DNA of 64,000 nucleotides from Halorhabdus utahensis DSM 12940 (GCF_000023945.1 NC_013158.1:2480001-2544000), one strand, 5' to 3'. Counted from the stretch's first letter, positions 45,747 to 54,611 are shown. Numbers and translations are program-made. The notes: generated by a model from the sequence alone, not told the origin.

Positions 45747-47495
45747 TCAGACACCCTCGAACGTCCAGCGCTGATTGTCGCCGCCGTGCCAGGGCCACTG
45801 CAGGACGTTCGCCCCGTCCTCGGTCGATGCACCGTCGACATCCGCGACCGAGTCGCTGTTCGCATTTTCCAGACGGTACGTACCGTCGCCGTTGTCGACG
45901 AGGGTCCAGTCCTGGCAGGGGTGGCCGGTGTCTCCGTACTGCCGGACGTTCGCGCCGTCGGCCGTCTCGGCGTTGGCGACCTCCAGAAGCTTGCCGCTGT
46001 GTGCGTTCGTGAGCCGGTAGGTCCCGTCGCCGTTGGCCGTCACGTTCCAGTGCTGACAGGGATGGCCGGTGTCCCCGTACTGCCGGACGTTGTCCCCGTC
46101 GGCTGTGCCAGCGTTGGCGACCTCCAGGAGTTTGCCACTGTTTGCGTTCGTGATCTGGTAAGTGCCGTCACTGACGGGGCCGGCACTGTCGCTGCCATTG
46201 TCCTCGCCGCCGCCACTATCCCCACCAGTACCACTGCCATTGTCCCCACCAGTACCACCGCCACCGCAGTCCGTGTTTCCGCGGACCGTCGTGTTGCCCG
46301 CGTAGGTTTCGATGGCTCCCGAACCGTTGTCACAGAAGGCGTTGTTGACGATCGCGTTCCCTTCGGTGTCCGGCCCCGTTTCGTAGACGCCGTAGCCCGC
46401 GTTGTCCCGGATAGTCAGGTTCCGGACGGTGACGTTGCGGGTGTAGGGGTGCGTGTCACTGTCGCGGGAATCCAGCCGGATCCCGGCACTCCCCGTGTTG
46501 GTGATCGTGCCGCCGTCGATGACCGTCTCCCGGGTGTCCTGAATCAGGTTTCCACCGTTCCCGTCGAGGGTGACGTCGTGGATCTCGATACCGCTGCTGC
46601 CCGACACGGTGAAGATGCCGCGTCCACAGTCAGTCGCGTCGACGCTGTTGACGGTGATGTTCGGCCCGGCGTCGTTCGCACACCGGAAGCCGGCGTAGCC
46701 GCCACCCTGGTCACACCGCGTCGCGTCCACGAAATCGACCGTCGCGTTCGACGTATCGTTCAAGAGCAATCCACAACCGGAATCGATGTCCGTTGCCCTG
46801 ACTGTCCCGATGTCGATCCCGTCGACGCCGTAGGTTTCGACGGCGTGGGTCCCCGAACCGGTGATTTCGGTGCTGTTGAGCGTGACGTTCGTCGTGTCGG
46901 GCCCGTTCCGGCCGTCGATCCGGATGCCCAGCCCGCCCGAGAGGTCCATCGTGACGTCGTCGATGACCACGCCGTCGCAGTGAGAGATCCGGATTCCATA
47001 GCGTGGATTTCCCGTGACGTTGAATCGCTGAATCTCGACTTCCTCGGCGTTCTGTGCCCGGGCCGGGATGACCCACGGCTCCCCGGTGTCGTTGACGTCG
47101 ATCGAGCCGGGGATGTCCAGAATGGTGTAACTCGGCAGATCCACTGCCCGGAGACTCGAGGCGGTGCCGGTGCTCCCCGTCGCGTCGACTCTGACCTTTT
47201 CCTTCGTCCTCCGACCGGGTGTAAGACTGTCGACGGCGGCCTGGATCGCGTCGATGTAATCGTACCCGGCATAGACTTCCTGTCCACTGTTTTCCGCGAT
47301 GAACTGACCGTTGGTGTCGTAGACGACTGCGTCGTGATCGGCCCCGAGCGCGGTTCCCACCAGGCCGGAAACCAGCCCAGTCCCCGCCAGCGCGAGGGCA
47401 CGCCGTCGCGTCGTCGCTCGCCCGCCCCCCGTATCGGTTGCTCCCCGTTTTGCTTTCTCGTTGCGCCCCCCGTCCGCGTTGCTATCAGGTGCCAT
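45747..47495 (-). CDS. Secreted right-handed beta-helix protein with ricin-type lectin domain
   Basis: A 582-residue Tat-exported protein (TTRRRALALAG near residue 28). Repeating coils from about 100 to 395 (GIRIS, GLGIRIDG, HAVETYGVDGIDIG, GIRLDSRD, GYGVYETG) give a parallel beta-helix as in pectate lyases and related polysaccharide lyases or hydrolases. No definite catalytic triad can be assigned. After a Gly-rich linker comes a ricin-type beta-trefoil (about 430-582) almost identical to the one in the next gene. First gene of the operon; substrate probably a plant-type polysaccharide. Confidence 0.82.
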   Translation of the reverse strand: MAPDSNADGGRNEKAKRGATDTGGGRATTRRRALALAGTGLVSGLVGTALGADHDAVVYDTNGQFIAENSGQEVYAGYDYIDAIQAAVDSLTPGRRTKEKVRVDATGSTGTASSLRAVDLPSYTILDIPGSIDVNDTGEPWVIPARAQNAEEVEIQRFNVTGNPRYGIRISHCDGVVIDDVTMDLSGGLGIRIDGRNGPDTTNVTLNSTEITGSGTHAVETYGVDGIDIGTVRATDIDSGCGLLLNDTSNATVDFVDATRCDQGGGYAGFRCANDAGPNITVNSVDATDCGRGIFTVSGSSGIEIHDVTLDGNGGNLIQDTRETVIDGGTITNTGSAGIRLDSRDSDTHPYTRNVTVRNLTIRDNAGYGVYETGPDTEGNAIVNNAFCDNGSGAIETYAGNTTVRGNTDCGGGGTGGDNGSGTGGDSGGGEDNGSDSAGPVSDGTYQITNANSGKLLEVANAGTADGDNVRQYGDTGHPCQHWNVTANGDGTYRLTNAHSGKLLEVANAETADGANVRQYGDTGHPCQDWTLVDNGDGTYRLENANSDSVADVDGASTEDGANVLQWPWHGGDNQRWTFEGV

Positions 47496-47500
47496 CTGTT

Positions 47501-47532
47501 CACACGCACAATGCTGTGTGTCGCATTAAATT
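47501..47532 (-). promoter_or_regulatory. Promoter region of the beta-helix/GH43 operon
   Basis: A TATA-like minus-strand TTTAATGC lies near 47525-47532, about 33 bases before the ATG at 47495. Bases 47501-47520 have CACAC/GTGTG ends and could be a small operator. Weak evidence. Confidence 0.3.
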
Positions 47533-47714
47533 GTTTTCTTTTCTGGACGTTATAGATACTAATTCGGGTGTGCCCGTTGGCCCTTGCCAGCCCAGGTGGT
47601 TTTGCGGGGAGGTGACTGGCGGCAAACCGGCTTCCGAACTGCGGTTTGAGTGGGAGAGGACTGCAATCGGGGCAAGCACAATCTCTTTGCCGCAGGGTCC
47701 GTTACCCACCGGCA

Positions 47715-48695
47715 ATGACGACCTGTGACGTGTGCGGCACGGAGATGAATATGCCGTATCACTGCAATCACTGCGGGGGAACGTTCTGCTCGGAACATCG
47801 CCTCCCGGAGAACCACGACTGTCCGGGACTGGACGACTGGGGTGACCCGGAAGGGGTCTTCGACAGCGGGTTCGACGACAGCGTCTCGGCGGGCAACCAG
47901 TCCCGCTCGTCGAAGGGTCTCCTCGAACGGATCGGTATCGACACTGGGCCAGGTGGTCCGCTGGCGTACTTCCGCGGGAACATGACCTACGTCTTCCTCG
48001 GGCTGATGTGGATTACCTTTCTCTTTCAGTTTCTCGTTGCCACCGTGGCGATTGGGACGCCCAACCTTCAGGTTGCAACGCTTTCTTCGGAGTTGTATCG
48101 ATCGATTTTCGTCCTGGCTCCACAGCATCCCGAATACGTCTGGACGTGGTTCACGTCGGTACTTTCACACGGGGGATTCGCACACATTGCATTCAACAGT
48201 ATCGTGATCTTCTTCTTTGGACGGCTAGTCGAGGACTACATCGGCTCGCGGGACTTCACGCTCCTGTTCCTCTCTAGCGGGGCGCTTGCCGGGCTTGGAC
48301 AGGTCCTCATTCAACTCTATCAGGGTCTACCGTCCGCAGCGGCGGTCGGGTACTTCCCTGGTGGAGTCGTCGGCGCGTCGGGTGCAGCCATTGCGATCAT
48401 GGGCGTCTTGACCATCCTCAACCCCAGTCTCCGAGTGTACGTGTACTTCATTTTTCCCGTCCCGATCTGGCTGGTGACGATCGGCCTGGTCGCGATGAAC
48501 GTCCTCGGGATGTTCGGTGCGGGCGGCCAGGGCGTTGCCAACGCCGCTCACCTGATCGGGCTCGCGATCGGTCTCGCCTACGGCCAGCACGTCCGCGATC
48601 GGATCCGGGTCCCGAACCAGCTCCAACTCGGCGGCGGTCGCGGCCCTGGCGGCCCGGGCGGCCCCGGCGGCCCGGGTGGCCGCGGGCCGTTCTGA
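47715..48695 (+). CDS. Rhomboid family intramembrane protease with AN1-type zinc finger
   Basis: A 326-residue protein from the ATG at 47715. Residues 1-40 form an AN1-like finger (CDVCG, CNHCGGTFCSEHRLPENHDC). Six membrane helices follow; GASGA near residue 222 contains the catalytic serine and NAAHLIG near 275 the catalytic histidine, and HGGFAHIAFNS the oxyanion residues. The tail is a Gly/Pro repeat. The protease cuts membrane proteins. It is three bases upstream of the endonuclease V gene, so the two are cotranscribed. Confidence 0.9.
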   Translation: MTTCDVCGTEMNMPYHCNHCGGTFCSEHRLPENHDCPGLDDWGDPEGVFDSGFDDSVSAGNQSRSSKGLLERIGIDTGPGGPLAYFRGNMTYVFLGLMWITFLFQFLVATVAIGTPNLQVATLSSELYRSIFVLAPQHPEYVWTWFTSVLSHGGFAHIAFNSIVIFFFGRLVEDYIGSRDFTLLFLSSGALAGLGQVLIQLYQGLPSAAAVGYFPGGVVGASGAAIAIMGVLTILNPSLRVYVYFIFPVPIWLVTIGLVAMNVLGMFGAGGQGVANAAHLIGLAIGLAYGQHVRDRIRVPNQLQLGGGRGPGGPGGPGGPGGRGPF

Positions 48696-48698
48696 GCG

Positions 48699-49508
48699 AT
48701 GGACGTTTCCCGCCCCGAGTACGTCCCCGACCCTTCGCTCTCCCGCGACGAGATGGAAGCGCTACAGCGTGAGATAGCCGACGTTGCCCTCTTCGAGGAC
48801 GGCTTCGCTTTCGATCCCTCGGCGATCGAATTCGATTCACCAGTCGATCTCGGGGACGACGATCAGCACCGACTCACCGGCGACGGCCCGATCGTCGCGG
48901 GTGTCGATCAGGCGTTTCTCGACGATGGCGATCGAGCCCTCAGCGCCGTCGTCGCCCTACAGGACGGGCGTGTCGTCGATCGGGCGTACGCGGTCGTCGA
49001 CACCGAGATCCCCTACATTCCGGGATTGCTGAGTTTCCGCGAGGGCGGGGCGATCCTCGCGGCACTGTCGAACCTTGCCGTCGAGCCCGATCTGCTCGTC
49101 GTCGATGGGAGCGGTCGCATCCACTTTCGGGAAGCCGGCCTGGCGACCCACATCGGTGTGACCGTCGATGTCCCCGCCATCGGTGTCGCCAAGAACCTGC
49201 TCTGTGGCACGCCGGCCGAACCAATTCCTGATCGCATGGCGGAGGGCGATCGCATCCCGATCGAGGCCGATGAACGGGTCGAGACTGCTGAGCCCGGAAC
49301 CGTCATCGGTCATGCCGTCCAGACGCGCCAGTACCAGTCGGGATCGACGTCGATCAACCCGCTGTACGTCAGCCCCGGCCACCGCGTGAGCGCGGTGACG
49401 ACCGCCGACCTCGTGAGTCAGTGTGCGGCCGGGTACAAACTGCCCGAGCCGACGCGGTTGGCCGACCGCAAGGCAGATCGGCTGAAACGCGAAGGCGGCG
49501 AGGCGTGA
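48699..49508 (+). CDS. nfi: Endonuclease V
   Basis: A 269-residue protein. VAGVDQAF (metal Asp), PYIPGLLSFREG (specificity wedge and Glu), LLVVDGSGRIHFREAGLATH (Asp, lacks none of the usual ligands visible) and IGVAKNLLCG (Lys) are the ordered endonuclease V motifs. It nicks DNA 3' to deaminated bases such as hypoxanthine. The N-terminal 60 residues are an extension compared with the bacterial enzyme. It is the last gene of the rhomboid operon. Confidence 0.92.
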   Translation: MDVSRPEYVPDPSLSRDEMEALQREIADVALFEDGFAFDPSAIEFDSPVDLGDDDQHRLTGDGPIVAGVDQAFLDDGDRALSAVVALQDGRVVDRAYAVVDTEIPYIPGLLSFREGGAILAALSNLAVEPDLLVVDGSGRIHFREAGLATHIGVTVDVPAIGVAKNLLCGTPAEPIPDRMAEGDRIPIEADERVETAEPGTVIGHAVQTRQYQSGSTSINPLYVSPGHRVSAVTTADLVSQCAAGYKLPEPTRLADRKADRLKREGGEA

Positions 49509-50064
49509 CCACACGGTCGACAACTCCGAACCGCTGATCGGGTCGTGTATCGATTAGCCAGAATCGCTTGCAACAGCCAGAAAGCCCCCGCGCTCTCAGC
49601 TGCCGCGACTCTCACGGCTCACTCCGTTCCCCGTTCGAGCGATCCGAGACGCTCACTCCGTTCGCGTCTCGCGCTCGCTGCGCTCCAGTGGGTGCTTGCG
49701 TCACCGGGAGAGCGAAGCTCTCCCGAGCCACGCGGCAGAGCCGCGGACGCCGGGGGACGCTGAGAGCGCGGCCCCTTTCAGTCCCACCCGAGACCGGTTG
49801 GTCGGCCGGCATGGGTGGGACTGAAAGGGGCGGGTGGCTCCGGGAAGACGGCCGACGCTAGGCGCGAGGCGGCAGAGCCGCCTCGGCACGCGCGAACGGG
49901 CCTGTGGCCCGTGAGCGGACACCGCAACGGAGTGAGGAGCGCAGCGAGGGCTTCGACCGGAGCCGCTCGGGGCTTTCCGGCTGTTCTCAACCACGACTCG
50001 CGTAACGAAACACCACCGCTGATCGACCGCCAGGGCTTACTGCACCCCGCTCCTCGCGGTCGGT
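49509..50064. other. Palindrome-rich intergenic spacer
   Basis: A 556-base stretch without a convincing gene. It contains an array of perfect triloop hairpins (49705-49713/49717-49725, 49731-49736/49740-49745, 49866-49873/49877-49884, 49896-49902/49906-49912) and one large stem-loop (49771-49831). Short palindromic words such as GCGCTCGCTGCGC fill the rest. Overlapping frames here are Arg/Pro/Ser-rich and look spurious. Confidence 0.65.
49771..49831. repeat. Perfect 19-bp inverted repeat
   Basis: Arms 49771-49789 and 49813-49831 are exact reverse complements (GCCCCTTTCAGTCCCACCC and its complement) around a 23-nt loop. The GTGGGACTGAAAG core is reminiscent of archaeal CRISPR repeat ends, but there is only one pair and no spacers. 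It could be a small transcript, a transposon end or a strong terminator. Confidence 0.75.
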
Positions 50065-50901
50065 ATGGAAGACCACATCGCCCTCATTACCGGCTGCTCC
50101 TCGGGCATCGGCCGGGCGAGCGCCGAACGCTTTCTCGAAGAGGACTGGACGGTCTACGCGACCGCCCGTGACACCGACGATATTGCCGACCTCGCCGACG
50201 CCGGGGCCGAAACAGCCAAACTCGACGTGACCAACGCCCGCGCCGTCGAGCGGGTCGTCGACCGGATCATCGACGAAGAAGGCCGGATCGACTGTCTGGT
50301 CAACAACGCGGGCACCGGTCAGTTCGGCCCGATCGAGGACGTCCCGACCGATGCCCTCCAGGACCAGTTTGACGTCAATCTCTACGGTCCGCACCGCCTG
50401 ATCCGAGCGGTTCTGCCGCACATGCGCGAACAAGCGGAGGGGACGATCGTCAACGTCTCCAGCCTCCAGGGTCGGCTCGCCGTCCCTGGCATGGGAGCCT
50501 ACGCGGCCTCGAAGTTCGCCCTGGAGGCGATGAGCGATTCCCTCCGAGCTGAGGTCGATTCCCACGGCGTCGACGTGGTCGTCGTCGAACCGGGCGTCGT
50601 CGAGACGTCGTTTGCCGACCGGACCGACGCGAGCCGCGAGCGTCTCGAACAGTCGGGCGCGTACGACGGGATCTACGAGGCCCAGGACGATCGCCGGGCG
50701 ATCGAGTACGACGGCGTCTTCGGGATCCCGCCCGAGGATGTCGCAACGGTGATCTACGACGCCGCGGCGATGACCGATCCCGATCCCCGCTATGCGGTGG
50801 GCAACGGCGCGAAGTTGATCCTGGCGTTGCGATACCTTCCCGATCGCTGGCGCGACGCCGCCTTCGGCTTGTTCCAGCGCGTAGCGGGTCTTCGCCGATG
50901 A
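50065..50901 (+). CDS. SDR family oxidoreductase
   Basis: A 278-residue short-chain dehydrogenase. ALITGCSSGIGRAS is the cofactor loop, LVNNAGTGQFG, NVSSLQGRLAVPGMGAYAASKFALE gives the Ser-Tyr-Lys catalytic residues, and VVEPGVVETSF follows. An arginine after the second strand (ATARDTDD) suggests NADP. It overlaps the glycerate kinase gene by four bases (ATGA), so the pair may form a catabolic operon; the substrate is unknown. Confidence 0.88.
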   Translation: MEDHIALITGCSSGIGRASAERFLEEDWTVYATARDTDDIADLADAGAETAKLDVTNARAVERVVDRIIDEEGRIDCLVNNAGTGQFGPIEDVPTDALQDQFDVNLYGPHRLIRAVLPHMREQAEGTIVNVSSLQGRLAVPGMGAYAASKFALEAMSDSLRAEVDSHGVDVVVVEPGVVETSFADRTDASRERLEQSGAYDGIYEAQDDRRAIEYDGVFGIPPEDVATVIYDAAAMTDPDPRYAVGNGAKLILALRYLPDRWRDAAFGLFQRVAGLRR

Positions 50902-52217
50902 TTGACGACCGCGACCGGCTGGCGGCGACGCCGGCCCACGACGTCGCCCTGTCTTGCATCGAGGCCGGGATCGAGGCATCGACCCCGAAGGCGGTCCTCC
51001 GGGAGGCACTCTCGGTCGAGGGAGGCGTCCTGACCGTCGCCGGCAGCGAGTACGACCTCGGGGCCTACGACTCGGTGGTCGTCCTCGGCGGCGGGAAGGC
51101 CGCCGACGTAGTCACCCGTGAACTCGAACGTCACCTCGAAGACTACATCGACCGTGGACTCGTCGTCTCGACGAAACCAGTTGCGACTGACACCGTCGAG
51201 ACAGTCGCGGGAAGCCATCCGATTCCCGACACGGATAGTCTGGACGGGGCCCGGCGGGTCTTCCAGCGGGCCCAGGGGCTGGGCGAGGGAACGCTCGTTC
51301 TCGCGCCGATCACCGGCGGCGGGAGCGCGCTGCTGGCGTTGCCCGCCGGCGACATCACGCTCGTCGACCTCCAGGCCACCACCGAGGAACTCGTCGAGAG
51401 CGGGGCGTCGATCGAGGAGATCAACGCCGTCCGGAAACACTGCTCGGCGATCAAAGGCGGCGGGCTGGCCAGGGCAGCAGCCCCGGCGACAGTCGTCGGC
51501 CTGCTGTTCTCGGACGTTGTCGGCGACGACCCCGGCGTGATCGCCAGCGGGCCGACCGCCCCCGACGAGACGACCTACGAGGACGCTCTGGAAATCCTGG
51601 ATCGCTACGACGTGGACGTCCCCACAGTGGTCCGCGAGCACCTCGAAGCCGGCGCGGCCGGCGAGCGCGCGGAAACGCCAGCTGATCCCGGGGTGCTGGG
51701 CCACGTCGACAACCACGTCCTCGCCGACGCCTGGACGACGCTCGCGGCGGCCCGCGACGCCGCGGCGGAAGCCGGCTACGAACCGTTGGTCCTCTCCTCG
51801 CGGATTCGCGGGGAGGCGACCGAGGCAGCGCTCTCGGGGCTCGCCATCGCCGAAGAGTGTGCGGCCACCGGAACGCCCGTCGAACCGCCGGCCGTGTTGC
51901 TGTCGGGCGGCGAGACCACAGTCACGGTGATGGGCAACGGCGACGGCGGTCCCAACCTGGAGTTCGCGCTCCGGGTCGCCGTCGAACAGCCGGAGGGGAT
52001 CGTCTGCGCCAGCGTCGACACCGACGGCGCGGACGGCGGCACCGAGGTCGCGGGTGCGATCGTCGACGGCGAGACGCTGTCGAACCCACAGCGCGGGCGG
52101 GCGGCGCTGTTGGAGAACGACGCACTGCCGGCGCTCGAAGAGTCAGGTGCCGTGATCGAGACCGGGCCGACGGGGACGAACGTCAACGATCTGCGGGTGT
52201 TCGTGATCGAAGCGTAG
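50898..52217 (+). CDS. Glycerate 2-kinase (DUF4147/MOFRL family)
   Basis: A 439-residue class II glycerate kinase. The N-terminal DUF4147 domain has VVLGGGKAADVV and ITGGGSALLALP; SAIKGGGLA and LLFSDVVGDDPGVIASGPT follow. The MOFRL domain (about 320-430) has LLSGGETTVTVMGNGDGGPNLEFAL and SVDTDGADGGTEVAGAIVD. It phosphorylates D-glycerate to 2-phosphoglycerate. The last 155 bases (52063-52217) are present again as a diverged fragment at 53526-53680. Confidence 0.92.
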   Translation: MIDDRDRLAATPAHDVALSCIEAGIEASTPKAVLREALSVEGGVLTVAGSEYDLGAYDSVVVLGGGKAADVVTRELERHLEDYIDRGLVVSTKPVATDTVETVAGSHPIPDTDSLDGARRVFQRAQGLGEGTLVLAPITGGGSALLALPAGDITLVDLQATTEELVESGASIEEINAVRKHCSAIKGGGLARAAAPATVVGLLFSDVVGDDPGVIASGPTAPDETTYEDALEILDRYDVDVPTVVREHLEAGAAGERAETPADPGVLGHVDNHVLADAWTTLAAARDAAAEAGYEPLVLSSRIRGEATEAALSGLAIAEECAATGTPVEPPAVLLSGGETTVTVMGNGDGGPNLEFALRVAVEQPEGIVCASVDTDGADGGTEVAGAIVDGETLSNPQRGRAALLENDALPALEESGAVIETGPTGTNVNDLRVFVIEA

Positions 52218-52250
52218 ATCGGCGAGGCACAGCCGTCGATAGCGGCCGAC

Positions 52251-52799
52251 TTATCTTTTGTCGACGGATTGGTTCTCAAGTTCGTTTACTAGTTCTCGCC
52301 CCTCCACCACCGTCACCCCGTCGCCGGCCCCTGAAGCGTCCAGCACGTCACCGATCGCCTGTTCAGCCAGTGTATCGCTCACTAGCACGGCCACGTGGTC
52401 CGACTCCCCGGTCGCGTACTGATATGCGAGTCCTGCGAGTACGGTATCCGCCTTCTCGATTTCGTCTTCCGTGACGTCGTCGTCCGACAGGCGATCCATC
52501 CGCGTTCGCGTGCGATCGACGACGTCGGAGACGTCCGGGTTCGAGAAATCCACGACGCCAAGCTCGAGCTATCCGGCATTCCTGGCTGCCTGCAAGCGAT
52601 CGCGCTGATAGGCGTATGCGTCCGGACTCTCGCCGAGTTCCTCGGCGACGTGGTCGGGAATCCGAACTTCGATATCTCGGACTGTCACGAACCGCTCGAA
52701 GGCCTGGTATTTCACGTTCGACGGCCCACCCATCGCGAAGAGGACGCTGCTGTCGATGACCGCGGTACTCCCGCGAGGAATCTGCTCCCCGGACATCAC
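52251..52799 (-). pseudogene. PIN-domain toxin gene interrupted by an in-frame amber codon
   Basis: The first 76 codons (AVIDSSVLFAMGG, VRIPDHVAEELGESPDAYAYQRDRL) start a PIN-type nuclease. A TAG at 52569-52571 stops the frame, and the same frame then continues for another 100-plus codons (LELGVVDFSNPDVSDVVDRT, DEIEKADTVLAGLAYQYA, HVAVLVSDTLAEQAI), completing the PIN fold. A TGG to TAG change would explain it. It overlaps the end of the regulator gene by four bases (ATGA). Toxin activity is probably lost. Confidence 0.75.
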
Positions 52800-53362
52800 T
52801 CGCCAATGTCCAGATACGGATCGTAGGCTTCGGCCGCCTCGACGACGTCCTGAAGGGCAGTGATCACGGTCATCCCCTCGACCGGATGGACATCGAGTTT
52901 ATTGGCGGCAGTGCGCTGGGTGAGGTCGCCGTCCATCACGTGCAGCGTGTAGTGCAACGCGGCGGCGAGTTTCGGGATCCCCTGACGCTCGACGAACACG
53001 CGGATGTCCTCGGTGTCATGCTGTCGAGCGATCGCGTCGACGAGGACGGGTTTTACCACGACATCGCCGTGATCAGTCTCCATCGTCAGTCGGATCGGTT
53101 CGACCTCGATCGTCGTCGGCGTCGCCTCCTCGTGGCGAGTGAGGACGCCCATCTCCTCGAGTTCGCCGACGTACTTGTAGGTCGTCGAGTGTGGCAACTC
53201 GAGATCGTCTTTGACGGTCTCTATCGCGACGGGGCCGTTCCGGAGCACGTAGACGTAGAGTCGCGCCAGTTTCGGCGTGTTGAGCAACTCCGCGTAAGTG
53301 AGAAGATTACCGACCGTCGCTTCCGGATCGGTAGCGTCGGCGAGGCGGTGCTCGGTTGACAT
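52796..53362 (-). CDS. Winged-helix regulator, antitoxin-like partner of the PIN gene
   Basis: A 188-residue protein from the ATG at 53362. A winged helix lies at about 45-85 (VKDDLELPHSTTYKYVGELEEMGVL). The C-terminal half (KLAAALHYTLHVMDGDLTQRTAANKLDVHPVEGMTVI) resembles haloarchaeal DUF7437-type proteins that pair with PIN genes. It is intact although the toxin gene downstream carries a stop codon. It probably autoregulates and once neutralised the toxin. Confidence 0.68.
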   Translation of the reverse strand: MSTEHRLADATDPEATVGNLLTYAELLNTPKLARLYVYVLRNGPVAIETVKDDLELPHSTTYKYVGELEEMGVLTRHEEATPTTIEVEPIRLTMETDHGDVVVKPVLVDAIARQHDTEDIRVFVERQGIPKLAAALHYTLHVMDGDLTQRTAANKLDVHPVEGMTVITALQDVVEAAEAYDPYLDIGE

Positions 53363-53468
53363 CACTATCCATGTTCTATGTATAGCGTATTAAGGGTTCC
53401 GGGATAGCAGGTGAATGACTGAATCATCACAAGACATTGTTGGCAGTCGACGTCTGGTTTGCCGATCG

Positions 53469-53519
53469 CTCAGAAGTCGATGACCTGCTTGTCCGTCCAG
53501 AACAGTCCGCCCGGTGATC
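53469..53519 (-). pseudogene. Diverged copy of the 3' end of the SDR gene
   Basis: The 51 bases correspond to 54611-54661, the end of the SDR gene on the same strand, at about 82% identity. The frame reads PGGLFWTDKQVIDF and a stop, versus PSGLFWKDKQVIDF in the full gene. It stops six bases before the glycerate kinase fragment. Confidence 0.82.
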
Positions 53520-53525
53520 ATTTCT

Positions 53526-53680
53526 TCGACGGCGAGACGCTCTCGAACCCACAGCACGGACGGGCAGCTTTGCTGGAGAACGACGCGCTGCCGGCACTCG
53601 AGGAATCCGACGCGGTGATCGAGACTGGGCCGACGGGGACTAACGTCAACGATCTGCGGGTGTTCGTGATCGAGGCGTGA
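53526..53680 (+). pseudogene. Diverged copy of the 3' end of the glycerate kinase gene
   Basis: The 155 bases align without gaps to 52063-52217 with about 20 differences (87% identity). Apart from the edge, only two residues differ (Arg to His, Gly to Asp), so nearly all changes are synonymous. The fragment therefore evolved under protein-level selection in another gene copy before it reached this place. It has its own TGA stop and no start. Confidence 0.88.
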
Positions 53681-53723
53681 CTCACCTCAAACGCTAAGTG
53701 GTTTGGCTCACATTGTACACATA

Positions 53724-54026
53724 ATGAGCAGCGACAAGAAGCGCGTCCAGTTCAGAGCGCCACATCGACTCGTCGATCGGACGGACGCACTCGCGGACGT
53801 TCTCGGCGAGGACCGGACGGACATTCTCGTGACGGCGCTCCGGGAGTACCTGCAGGACGCGACGCACGACGACGCGCTCACCCAGGAGATCGCGGCCGCC
53901 TACTACGACGACGAGATCTCCTTCGAGCAACTCAAAGCACTCGTTGGTGCCGAAGAGGCCGCGAACCTCCGGGTGTTGAAACAGCAACTCGACCGGGACT
54001 TCGTCGACGAGGTCGCGGACGCATAG
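53724..54026 (+). CDS. Antitoxin-like protein (RHH plus UPF0175-type)
   Basis: A 100-residue protein from the ATG at 53724. The N-terminus KRVQFRAPHRLVDRTDAL and DRTDILVTALREYL resemble a ribbon-helix-helix. The C-terminal half (AAAYYDDEISFEQLKALVGAEEAANLRVLKQQL) resembles UPF0175. Such proteins precede PIN-like DUF3368 genes, as here, where the downstream ATG directly follows the stop. It is the probable antitoxin and autoregulator of the pair. Confidence 0.75.
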   Translation: MSSDKKRVQFRAPHRLVDRTDALADVLGEDRTDILVTALREYLQDATHDDALTQEIAAAYYDDEISFEQLKALVGAEEAANLRVLKQQLDRDFVDEVADA

Positions 54027-54539
54027 ATGTCGGTCCTCGTCGCCGATGCCTCCGCACTCGTCAGCCTCGGGATCGTGGCGGAGGGCGATCCCGATCCACT
54101 TGCGCTCTGTCTGGATCGCTACGAAGTCGTCGTCCCGATAGCCGTCGTCGACGAACTTCAGGAGATCGCCGCTTACGATGACGAGCACGGTCAGGCGGCT
54201 ACGGCCGTCCTCGATCGAACTGACTCGTTCGAGACACGGTCGGTCGATCTCGACGCCGAGTTCCCGCTCGATGACGGCGAGAACGCTGCCGTCACCCTCG
54301 CGAACGATCTCGACGCGGCGCTGTTCCTCTGTGACGAGTTCAACCAGCTCGGGCTGATCCACGCGTCGCTCGCCGATACCCGGCTCGTGACGACCCCGAC
54401 GCTGCTTTCGGTTCTCGTTCGGTCCGGGCAACTATCGTCGACGGCTGCAGAGGGGCTCCTCGACGAGATCAGTGACGCCCGGAGCTGGGACGCCAATAGC
54501 TACGTCCAGCGCGCTCGCTCGCTGCTCGAAGAGCCGTGA
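54027..54539 (+). CDS. PIN-like toxin (DUF3368 type)
   Basis: A 170-residue protein. VADASALVSLG supplies the first acidic residue, VVVPIAVVDELQEI the second region, DDGENAAVTLANDLDAALFLCDEFNQ the central acids, and LADTRLVTTPTLLSVLVRSG the end. This is the order of PIN-fold ribonucleases of the DUF3368 group. The frame is intact, and it is coupled to the antitoxin-like gene with no gap. Confidence 0.8.
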   Translation: MSVLVADASALVSLGIVAEGDPDPLALCLDRYEVVVPIAVVDELQEIAAYDDEHGQAATAVLDRTDSFETRSVDLDAEFPLDDGENAAVTLANDLDAALFLCDEFNQLGLIHASLADTRLVTTPTLLSVLVRSGQLSSTAAEGLLDEISDARSWDANSYVQRARSLLEEP

Positions 54540-54611
54540 CGCTGATCAGCTATTTTCTTCGTCGCTTTCAACCACGAAACTGAGGGTAAACGACGGACTA
54601 TGCCCGCCCAC

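Noticed and set aside
49771-49831. A possible CRISPR repeat pair
   Set aside because: The two copies are inverted relative to each other, the interval is too short for an array, and no third repeat or cas gene is visible.
52569-52571. Amber codon as pyrrolysine
   Set aside because: No pyl genes are visible, pyrrolysine is not expected in this type of archaeon, and a TGG to TAG nonsense change is simpler.
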